64,000 bases of DNA from contig NZ_AQQX01000004.1 of the NCBI RefSeq assembly GCF_000768315.1, positions 434,001-498,000 on the forward strand. The letters run 5' to 3'. Source of the DNA: Pseudooceanicola atlanticus (lineage in GTDB: Bacteria > Pseudomonadota > Alphaproteobacteria > Rhodobacterales > Rhodobacteraceae). This document shows, one piece after another, positions 50,801 to 62,800 of this stretch. The notes below the pieces were generated by a model. That model had not been told where the DNA came from, searched no databases, and saw only the letters and a list, made by a program, of their open reading frames with translations. How positions within the stretch are numbered: position 1 is the stretch's first letter; every line of letters starts with the position of its first letter. The position numbers and the translations under genes are program-made.

Positions 50801-53800
50801 AGGGCGATATCCTGCGCTTCGACGCGTCCGGTCAGGCCGAGATCGTCCAGCAACTGAACATCGCCGCGGAGTCGATCACCTTCGGCCGCGCGGGCACCCG
50901 GCTGGAAGGGTTGGCTTTCATCACCAGCGATATTGACCGTTCGACCGGGCTGGGAACGCTTGCCGTGCTCGACCTGGCGACGCAGCGGGTCGCGACGCTG
51001 GCCATCGGCGCGGCCAGGGGTGACAGCCTGGTCGCCACCTCGGACGGGCGCCTGCTGATCGCCAACGGTGCAGGGATCGACGTGGTCAACCCGACCTCCG
51101 CCCCCGAGGTCACCGCGATCAGCCCCGGCGACGGCGCAATCCAGATCGGGCTGGTTTCGGAAATCCGCGTGACCTTCGACAGCGACATGTCGGCAGAGGA
51201 CGCGACTGCCGAAGGGTCGGTCCTGAATACCGACAATTACGTGCTGACCACCGAAAGCGGCGTCGCGATCACGATCCTAGATGTCAGCTACGACACTGCC
51301 ACGCGCACCGCTACGCTGACGGTCGACGGTCTGGAAACCGATGTTTACACACTTGCCATCGCGGAAACCGTCACCTCCCTGTCCGGGCTGTCGCTGGGCC
51401 ATGAGGTCGCCAGCACGTTCCACGTCCTCACCGATTTCAGCGCCGTGGTGGATATCCAGTTCGACCGCACACGGCGGGACCGGCAGAACGGCACGATCTC
51501 GTACGATGTGACGGTGACAAATACCGGCGGGGCGGAACTGGCGCTGCCGCTGCGCCTCGTGATGGACCCGGCGCGCTATTTCAGCGGTGCCGCGACCGAA
51601 GGCGTCGGCGACGGCGACCTGTGGCTGATCGACCTGGGCACCGGTCAGGAGCCCGGCGCAACCTTCGCCCCCGGTGAAACCCTGTCGGCCACAACAGCCA
51701 CCTTCCTTGCGCCCGAAGGTCTGCACCTGGGGGTGGAGCATGGCGTCTATGCCCTGCCCCCCGCCAACACGCCGCCCACCCTCTCCGAGGACCCGCTGGA
51801 ATATGCGACCGTCGGAGAGGAATACCGCGCCACACTTGCCATCGAGGATGCCGAAGGCGGCGAGTTTGCCTTCGTTCTGATGCAGGGGCCCGAGGGGCTG
51901 AGCGTCGATCAGCAGACCGGAGAGGTCGTCTTTGTCCCGACCGCCACCAATGCGGACCTCGAAAGCGTCGTGATCCGGGTTTTCGACGCCGCCGGGGCCT
52001 TTGCCGATATCGCCTGGACGATCGAGGTCGAGGGCGGCGATGGCGTGCCGCTCTTCTTCGATCCGGTGCAGGAACTGACCGTGGCCGAGGGCGAGCGGCT
52101 GGACCAGGTCTTTATCGCCACCGATCCCGAATTTGCCCAGGTCACGATCCTGGCCGAGGATCTGCCCCCCGGCGCGGTCTTCGACAGCCGGTTCGGGGTT
52201 CTGTCCTGGCAGCCCGATCACACCCAGTCGGGCCAGTACACGATCCGTCTGGTGGCCAGCGACGGTGCCCGCTATTCCAGCCTGCCAGTGACGATCAACG
52301 TGACCGATGCCAACGCCGCGCCGGTTCTTGCCCCGCAGCCCGAACGGACGATCCGTCAGGGCGATCCGCTGCGGTTCACTCTGCGCGGAACCGATGTCGA
52401 TCCGGGCGCGCAGCTTTACTACTACAGCCCGATGCTGCCTGCGGGTGCGACGCTCGACCCTGAAACCGGGGTGTTCGAATGGACGCCTTCCTACGTCCAG
52501 TCGGGCACCTACGATATCCCGATGCGGGTCAGCGACGGCACCACAGCGTCCGAGATCACCGCGACCATCATCGTAGAAAACGCCAACGCCGCCCCGGTCT
52601 TCCGCGATCTCGGCACCTTCACCCTGGTCGAGGAACAGCCCTTCGGCCTGAAGCTGGCCGCCTTCGATCCGGACAATCCCAACAGCCTGCCGCCGATCCG
52701 GCTTGTGGATGGCACGCTCCATTTCCCGGCCGACGCGCCGGGACAGCATCCCGTCACTTACACGATCGATGGCCTGCCTGATGGCGCGACTTTCGACCCG
52801 GAGACCGCGCAGTTGTCGTGGATAACCGACCTGGACCAATCCGGCCGGTACGAGCTGACCGTGACCGCCACCGACGATGGCGACGGCACCGGCACGCCGG
52901 CCACGACCAGCGCGCAGTTCATCCTGGATGTGGCCAACCTGAACCTGCCCCCGGAACTGCCGGAACAGGAGAACCGAACACTCGATGCGGGCGCGACACT
53001 TGATATCCCCGTTGGGGTGGTCGACGGCGATGGCGGCAATGTCGATGTGACCGTGACGCTCGTGCCGCTGGCCAGTGCCGACAGGGTTGGCATCGACGTG
53101 GAGGCGCTGATCCTCGGGCCTGACAGCGGCTTTGCCACCCATGTTCCCGGCGAGAATGGTGGCCTCATCCGGCTTACCCCCTCTGCCTTCGACCGCGGCG
53201 ATTACCTGATCACCATCACCGCCACGGATGATGGCGGCGGCGAGGCATCCGATATCCGTCGCGACGAACAAAGCTTCATCCTGTCGGTCGAGGCCGCCGC
53301 AGTTCCGCCGCGCCTGTCCATGCTTGGCCAGGCCGTCGCCGTCGCGGGCGAAACCGCCACGCTGCCGATCCGCGCCGTCGACGCCGATGGCGATCCGCTC
53401 ACCTTCTCTGCCGAGGGGCTGCCGCAGGGGGCCACGCTGGTTCCCGGGGTCAGCTATGGCACGGCCACGCTCAACTGGTCCCCGACGGCAGGCCAGATCG
53501 GGATGCACACGATCAAGGTGATCGTGGAGGATGACGGCAATGGCGGCACCGGCCCCGTCGGTCGGGACGAGGTCACGCTGACCCTGACCGTGCGCGACAG
53601 CAACGCAGCCCCGGTCCTGTTCCCCGTGGGCGACCAGGTCGTGGCCGAGGGCGAATTGCTGGAACTGACGCTGGGCGCGCTGGACGCGGATGGCGATCCG
53701 GTGACCTTCCTGGCAGAAAACCTGCCCGCCGGGGCCCAACTTGACCCGTCCACCGGGGTGCTGACCTGGCTGCCAGGCGGGTTCGATGCCGGGCTTTACG

Positions 53801-56800
53801 AGGATATCGTCCTCACGGTCACGGACGGCCATGGGTCAAATTCGGAAACGATCTCGATCGAAGTGACGAACACCAACGCCGCGCCCGTGCTGACGCCCCT
53901 GCCACCGCAACGGGGGCTGGAGGGCGAGGCCCTGTCCTTCACGATCCTGGGCGGCGATCCGGATGCCGACCCGATCCTCTTCGAAACCGTGACACCATTG
54001 CCTGCCGGGGCCGATTTCGACCCGGGCACCGGGGTCGTCAGCTGGACACCCGGTTTCGGCGATGCCGGCACCTATGAACTGGCCTTCGCTGCCGTCGACC
54101 CCTCGAGCGCGCGCAGCGAGATGACGGTGCGGGTGGTCGTCGACAACGTCAATCGCGCGCCCACCCTGTCGGTCCAGAACCGCCTTGCCACCCTGGGCGA
54201 CACGCTGGTCGTGCCCGTGTCCGGCGCCGATCCGGACGAAGACGACACGCTGAGCTATCGGATCGAAGGCCTGCCTGCCGGAGCGCAATTCGACAGCATG
54301 TCCGGCGTGCTGACCTGGACACCGAGTGTGGATCAGATGGGCGACACCCTGCTCTACGTGACCGTCACCGACGGCATGGCAGAGACGCGGCGCCCGCTGC
54401 TGATCCGGGTCACCGCCACGCCCGAGCCCCCCTCCGTCACGCTTCTGGCGACGCCCGATTTCCCGGTGCCGCCAGGACAGAAGATCACCCTGCAGGTCCT
54501 GACGGAAAGCCTGGGCCGGATCGGTGAGACCCGCGTTCTGGTCGACGGCAATGCGGTGACACTGGGGCCCGACGGCAAGCTGACGCTCACCACCTCCGTT
54601 CCCGGCCGGATCGTCGTCCGCGCAGAGGCGGTTGGCGAAAACGGCGCGGTCGGGGTCGCGGAAACCGTCCTGCGCGTCCGCGATCCGGCCGATACCGCGC
54701 CGCCTGTCCTGTCTCTCGTCCCGCCTGCTGGCAACGCCCCGATCACCGCTCCCGTCGATCTTCTGGGCAGCGTCGAGGACGCCGCGCTGGATGAATGGAG
54801 CCTGACCGCCCGCCACCTTCTGTCGGGCCGGGACATCCTGCTTGCCTCGGGCACCGAAACCGGGGCCGGTGCGCTGGCACGGATCGATCCGGCGGAGCTT
54901 GCCAACGGGTTCTACCGGCTGACGCTGCGCGCGGTGGACCTGAACGGACGGCAGAGCGTGACGGAAACGAATGTCGAGGTTTCGGCCGCCGCGAAGTCGG
55001 ACCGCACCGTGCTGACCCAGGTCGACACGGTGATCGAAGTGGCCGGCAACAGCTTTGCCCTGACCCGCGGCCACGATCCGCTTCAGCCCGGTCGTCCGGG
55101 GCAATTGGGGGCGGGCTGGGTCGCCGGCTGGCAAAGCGTGGACATCGAGGTCGAACCCGGCGCGACGGGCCGCAGCGCGACGAACGCGCCACAGGGCATG
55201 ACCACGGGCAGCCGCCTGCAACTGACATTGCCGGACAACACGCGCGTCGGCTTTACCATCGGGGCCGAGGTCGAACGGTTCGGCGGTGGCACCCTGGCGC
55301 GGCCGACTTTCACGCCGGATACCGGCGGCACGGGCTGGACCCTGACAGCGGCGACACCCTTCCTGGCGCTGTCCGGTGGCCGCTTCTTCGACCCGTATAG
55401 CGCCGAGCCGTGGGACCCGGCACTGGCCCGCGCGGCCCTCTTCACCCTGACCGGCCCGGATGGCACGGCATATGGCGTCACCGGCAAAGGCACGATCCGC
55501 ACCGTTACCTTCGCCGACGGCACGATGCTTCGGATAGGCGACAGCGCCATCTCGCACGATGGCGCGGTTCTGGTGTCCTTCGAACGCGACGGGGCCGGAC
55601 GGCTCAGCGCGATGGAGCGCGCGGATGGCCAGCGGATCGTCTACGGCTATGACGGCGCCGGGCAGCTGACCATGGTGCGCGAGGTCGGCAGCGGGGCGGC
55701 GGCACGCTACGCCTGGTCCCCCGAAGGCACCCTGCTGGCCGATACCGCGACGATGCAATGGTTCGACCCCGACGAGCCCGGCACGGCCCGTCCGCTGGCC
55801 GCGCTTGCGCCGTCGCTGGCCGAGGCCGGAACGACGCCCTTCGCAGCCACCTTCGGCACTGACCGAACGGCCCAGATCGCGCTGCACCTGCGCGGCAGCG
55901 AGGTGGCCGATGGCCCGATCCTTCTGACGCTGATGGTCGAAGGCCCGGTCGAGGATGCAGTGTCCCTCACCGGGCTGACCGTCCTGACCCGCTCCAGCGC
56001 CGATGGCGTCACCACGCTTCTGCTGAGTGCGGAGACCGCCGGGCTTCACCTGCTGGGCCTGAACGGCGCGCAGGGGACGCGCAATGTCAGCCTGTCCCTG
56101 CTGGGCGATCTGAACGGCGATGGCCGCGTGGACGCGGCGGATGCGGACGCCTTGCCCGCCGATCTGAACGGCGATGGCGCGTCGGACAATGTCGATACCG
56201 GGCTTTACGCTCGGATGCTGGGGCGCAGTGCGAATATGGGTCCGGAGGCGCTCGCCCCCGATATCGGCGCTTATTCCGGCTTGCCGGTCGAGATCGCCCT
56301 GACCGACATCGCCGCCGACCCCGCGGGCGACGCGATCTTTGCCGCGATCCTGTCGGCAACCGGGGGCACTGCACGGATGTCGCGTGACGGCCGCAGCGTG
56401 GTCTTCACCCCGGCGGACGATTTCACCGGCGCCGCGACAATCCGGCTTGCCGTGGATGACGGCTATTCCACGGCAGAGATCGACCTGCCCGTCGAGGTCA
56501 CCAACCCGACCCTCACCGCCATCGACATCATCACCCGCGAACCGCGCCTCGCCCTTGGGCAGGCGTTGCCGCTGCGCTTCAGCGGCAGCTTTGCCGACGG
56601 CGCGACCGGGGTTCCGCTGCCGCCGGATTACCTGACCCTCAGCCTCAGCGACACGAGCATCGCAGCGCTGACGGAGGACGGGCAGATCCGGGGGCTGGAC
56701 CACGGCACCACCACGCTTATCGCCAAACGCGGAGAGGCGACGGCCGTCACGGTGATCAAGGTCGGGCAACAGAGCGACGCGACCAACTACCTGAGCCTGC

Positions 56801-59800
56801 TTGGCTTCACCCCCTTCCCCGCCTCGCTGACGCTCGGGCTGGGGGGGCCGGGTGAAACCATCGGTCTGCTGGGGCCCGACGATCAGCCGATCACCGAAGA
56901 GGACGGCCCGGCTCCCGCCTTCTACACCTCCGACGCCAGTGTCGCGACGGTCGACGCGGACGGCCATGTCACCGCGCAAGGTACGGGGTCGGCGCGGATC
57001 ACGGTCATCTACCAGGGGGCAGAGGCCTTCGTCGACGTGGCCGTCGCCGCGCCGCAGGCCTCTGGCAGCATGATCGGCGCCGAGGGCGGCGTGATCGAGA
57101 ACGCGGAAGGCTACCAACTGCGGATCCCGCCCGGGGCCTTGCAGGAAGGTTTTGCGGCGAAGATCACCGCGATGGACCAGAGCGAACTGCCCTACGCCTA
57201 TATCGAGCCGGGCAATGGTTTCGAATACGGCGCCGCCTTCGACATCGATATCGGCGACCTGATGCTGGCACAGCCGATCCAGCTGTCCATCCCGACGAAT
57301 TTCGACGAAGGCGATACGGTCGTCTTCCACAAATCTGCACCGCTTCCGACCGCGGAAGGCTGGGTCTGGGGTTGGGAAGAGGTGGCGACCGGGATCGTCG
57401 ATGCCAACGGGTTTGCCCACACGGTATCTGTCGCGGGCGAAGGCATATTCTCGAACCAAACCGCCCTGGTGTCCAAGGTGCCGACCGGAGGCACCACCCG
57501 TGCCAATGGCCAGGTTTATGCCAACCTCGAACTTGGCCGCGACATGACCACGGCGATGACCGGCAAGGTCGGCAACACCACGATTGGCAAGACGCAGAAC
57601 GGCAATTTCGTCACGATCTCCTATCCGACCGGATCGACCGATATCTTCCTGGCCAAGATCGACCCGTCCGGCCTGATCCAGGGCCAGACCCAGACCATCG
57701 ACATCCAGCCCGGCGGTGCGTCCTTCCTGGCACAGATTTCCATGCAGGACCTGGACGTTCCCGACCAGACCATCCTGCCCGCGATCTCACAGGCCTCGGT
57801 CACCCGGTCGATCGACAACGTGGTGAAACTTACGCTGACGGGCCTCGACTTCACCTCGGGCCTGACGGCAAAGCTGGACCCGAAAGACCTGAACACCATC
57901 CTCGACCAGATACCCTGGACCTGGGTGGTCTTCGGCGATCTGTCCGACGATCAGCAGGACACGCTGACCAACCGTATCCAGGAGCTGAAACGCGAGAAGG
58001 ACCAGGACCCGCAGATCATCCGCCTGTCCGGCGACATCGTCGCGATGGAGGTCAGGCCTACGGCCATCGAGGGCAGCAGCAGCCAGGAAATCCAGATCCC
58101 GGAAGTGCCCCGCGATGTGTCGCTTGGCGGGTCGCCGGTCCAGGTCCTGCGTTTCGACCCCGAGATCAAGCTGGTGAAAGAAGGCGAAAAAGCCCCCAAG
58201 GGCGCCAAGGCCGGCCCCATGGACAAGAGCTATCACGGCTACGGTGCCGCCCGGTCGAACCAGATCACGCTGGGCAATAACGGCGAGGCGACGATCGCAC
58301 TGGTCCAGAACGGGTCGCTGATCGACGAGCAGGGCCACACGGTGGCCGCAGGCGGTGTCGACAAGATGGTGCTGCTGGAACGCGACCCCAACGTGAACGA
58401 CGACATTCCCGCGCCGGTTCTGGAAATCCCCATTGGCCATCTCGACGAAGACGGTGCGCCGATCGTGACCAAGGGCACCGCCCTGCCCCGCAACGTCGCC
58501 ACCCTGGCCGAGGCCAACCTGGCCTTTGTCACGCTGCAGAATGCCGGCGGCGTAGCGGTCGTCGACCTGGTGAGCGGCGCGCAGATCGACATCGACACCG
58601 AAGGCGATCCGGAAAAGGACACGACCACCGGCTTCATCCAGCTGGGCACCAGGGACGAGAACGGCAAATCCTCTGCCGCGCCGTTCGACATCACGCTGGA
58701 TCCGACCAACCGCTACCTTCTGGTCAACGACTATTTCAACGACCGCGTCTACATCATCGACATCGCCGAGGGCGACAACCAGTACAAGGTCGTGCACACG
58801 GCCGGGCGGCTGTTCGACTATGGCAGCCGCCACATGTCCTACACGCCGGACGGCACGCAGCTGATTTTCACAGGCACGCGCAACTCGACCTTCTCGGGCA
58901 CGGGCGAAGGCACGATCCTGATTTTCAACATGCCCCCCATCCGGGAATTCCTGGCCAACCTCGACACGTCTTCGAACGAGATCAACACCGCCACACGGCT
59001 GTTCCACCCCGACAGGATCGCCGCGCAATTCACCTCCCTGCCGCAGAAACATAATGGCGTCGAAGGCTCCACGACGATCCCGCTGCGCCAGCCCTACGAC
59101 GTGCGTACCGTCGTCAATTTCGACGGCTTGACCTACGCGATGATCACCGACAAGTCGGCGCACCAGGACATCAACGGCGTGATCGTGCTGCGGCGCGAGG
59201 GCACCAGCTGGACACTGTTCCAGACCTTCGACTTCAACCTGCTGACCCCCGGCCCCCAGAGCATCAGCAACAACAACGTCGACGTCCTGTTCAATGCCAA
59301 GCGGGACAGCTTCGACATCAACGACGCCGCGGGCATCGCGATCAGCCCCGACCTGAAATATGCCTTCGTCATGGGGCAGAACCGGTTCGAACAGGACAAC
59401 CCCACCCGCGACCCGCATTACACGGCCGGACGGTTCAGTGACGTGCTCTGGCAGGAGGTCTACCAGGCCGGCAGCAGCATTGCCCTGATCAAGTACCCTT
59501 TCGGCCTGCCGGAAGACAACAACCTGCCCGAGGGCGCAGAGCCGCGGATCGCCGGGACGCTGCGCCCGATCTCGAACGCCTTCGGCACCGGTGTGGCGAT
59601 ATCGGGGGATGCTCGCACGCTGTATGGCGGCTACGGCTCGACCGGGTTGATCGGGGGCTATGACATCGACGCGTTGCTCGAGGTCAGCGACAGCTATTTC
59701 GACAGTGAGTCGACCGGCATCAGCCTGCGGCCCTATTACTTCGCACTGAACGACCTGCGCGTGAACGATGGCAGCGTCTTCGGCCCGGACCCCTATGTGA

Positions 59801-62800
59801 ATGTCAGGACTGCGGCCGTGACCTGGTCCTCGCGCGACGGGATCAACGAAGATATCGACATCGCCGCCGATTACGCGATCTACCGCGAAGGCTTCAGCAC
59901 CTACACGACCCGCCCCAGCGTGGAAGGGTCCGACAATGTCCCGATCTCGGCCAGTGGTCGGGTCGAAAACGTCATCAGCCAGGCGCCGTTCCTCGGCCTG
60001 ATCTCTCCGGTCCCGTCGGACGGCCCGCTGACCGACAACCGCCCGACCTTCACCTGGAACCTGGGCGAAGAAGAACTTGAATCGACCTTCTTCCTCGCCG
60101 TGGTGCCGCAAGGCGCCGGGCTGTTCCCGGACGAGGTCGACGACGAGCTTTTCGCACGGCTGAAGGACGAGAACTTCCTGTGGGATCCGTACCAGGACAT
60201 CAACGTGGCGATCGCCACCTCTGACGTTCCGCAGGACACGTCCGATACCGGGCGGCTGCTGTTCCGCGACGGTAACCGCAACCGGATCTATGCGCGCAAG
60301 TTCAAGGCGCCGGGCGCCGATGGCAACGTGTCCTTCCGCCTGCCCCCGGGGCTGGAGCTGACACGCGGCCAGACCTATTTCTGGGGCGTGATGGCCCAGG
60401 ACGAGGAAAACCGCCGGGTCAAACTCTCCCAGAGCTTCACCGTCGGCGCGGCCGAGGAACCCACAAACCCGACAAGTCAGTCGATCGACAACGTCACCGT
60501 CATCACCCACGATTTCAGCCTGTTCCATGGCGGCGGCCCGACCGAGAGCCTGACCTACACGCTGGGCCATGACATCGCGACCAACAACAACGGCGTGCTG
60601 GCCCTTCATGACCCTGCGACGGGCAAATTCACGTCCCTGACCAAAGGGCGGACCATTGGCGATGGCAAGGGCGGGCCGGTCGTTCTGCTGATGGACTGGC
60701 AGTCGGAAAGCACGATCAACGATGCCGGCTTTGCCGAGGGTGCGGCCTCGGCCATGTTCGCGTCGCTCGCCCACCTGGACTACCTGCAAAGCGGCAAGCT
60801 CTTCACGTCCGCCAACTGGCATTTCATCGGCCACGGGCGCGGTGCCGTGGTGAATTCCGAGATCGTGCAACGGATGTTCGCCACTTACCCGGCGATGAAG
60901 GGAAGCGACATCGACGTGCAGTTCACCACGATCGACCCCTTCGACGGCGTCGACAAGACCAAGAACCTGCCGATCAAGGCCTATCTCGACGGGCTGGCCG
61001 CCGCCGCCAACGTCGGTACGATCGCCGCCGCGGTCGTGTCGCCCCCCGTGGCACTGGCCCTGCAACGGGTCAGCAAGGCGGCCGGCGTGATCGGCAGGGC
61101 GGCCAATGCCCTGGGCTTTGCCAATATCGACTGGACCGACTTCAAGGACCCGGAGGTCCGCATCTGGGACGGCATCGATTTCGCCGACAATTACTACCAG
61201 AACGTTCCGCAGGAAATTCCCAGCTACGACAGCCTGCTGCACAGCCTGACAGTGCCCAAAATCCCGATCCTCAAAGAGCTGTTCAAGCCCAACCCGGACC
61301 AGTTCAGCCTGACGGTTTCGGGACGCGCCCTGGACGGCGCCGATATCAACAAGCGTCTGACCGGACTGCCGGGCTTCGTCGAGGACGACAACTGGCCACG
61401 GCTCGACTTCGGGGCGTTTGGCGAATTGGGCATCGGCTGGGGAACGGCCCACAACCGCGCGCTGACCTATTATGGTGGCACTGCCGACCTGAACCGCGGC
61501 AGCTATGCCGTGGCGGGCGGCGCCCCGGATCCGATCTGGCGGTCGCTTTACGATTTCGACCGGATCGAGGGGCCGACATCCTCTTTGGGCACGCTGTCCC
61601 GGTTCTACAGCGATACCTCACCGGCGCGCCTGAACCCGTTCAGCTGGTACCGGGCGCGGGAATTCGAAACCGACGTGACCTTCGGCACGGTGACCAAGGG
61701 CGCCGAAGGGCTGCGCGCCACCAGCCCCAAGGTCGACCGCAGCCCGTGGGAGGGCATCGGCACCGGCTATTTCTACAGCGACCTGGGCGGTGGACTGTCC
61801 GAGCGGCCGAAGAAAAAGGATGCCAAACGCCCCGATGCCGCCAAGACGATCAACACCGAGATCGGTGATGCCTCCGTCCCGATCCCGCTGATCTACAACG
61901 GCGATTTCGAAAGCAGTTTCCGGGCAATCTACGGTCGCGTGCCGTTCCCCTTCGGCGACAATCCGCACGGCTACGAAGTGGCGGGCTGGGCGTTCCACGG
62001 CGGCAGCGGCGGCTTCCTTCAGGCCGTCACCGATTTCGCTCATTACTTCACGACCGACGAAATCACCTTGTCTGGATTTGGAGACGACACCGGGAAGCGC
62101 GCCCTGGACACCTTGAAGGATACAGTCGCCGGCGTCCTGAAGAACATTCTGAACATCGCGCGGAGCCGCCTGACTGGAGAAGGGGCCCAAGTTACTGCGA
62201 AAGGCATACAGGAGGCATTCTCGGCCGCGCTGTCCTCCGGCATCGACGATTTGCTCAAGAAAGATGTCGACGACCTTGGAATACGGAACCTGATGGAGGT
62301 CCTGCGCAAGTCGATCCAGGCGTCTCGGAAAGAGCTCAAGGACGCCGTGGGCGATACGAAGATCGCCAAGCCTAGCTGGCATGAGGCGCTCGGCACGGAC
62401 TCCACGAAGAAACTGTCGATCGGCAAACAAATGGGAGCCGCTTTGCTGGAAAGCCTGATCCCGATCTTCATCAGCTATCTGCAAGCGAATTTCCTGGATC
62501 ACAAGCTGGCCCTGATCGGCAAGTCCGAATACCAGTCCAATCGGTTCGTCATGCCCAAGGTCGGGACGATGGGCTTCACGGTCGATTTCGACCGGGTACA
62601 GGGTTTCTTGCCGGGACCTATGACCCTGACCACGTACTTCGTCGATATGAACGGAGAGCAGACCTCCCTGAAACCTGTCGGGGGCGGAGAACAGCACTGG
62701 ACCGATCTCAGCACCTTCAACGGGCAGGCCTTCCGCGTGACGCTGGAAGTCCCGGACTCCATCCGCAACCGCGCGGGCTACCTGAAGTTTTCCTACGCCC

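Noticed and set aside
53836-61452. Two minus-strand frames of over 1,200 codons opposite the giant gene
   Set aside because: They mirror the codon bias of the plus-strand frame and contain no domain pattern. The plus frame is continuous and carries consistent repeats.
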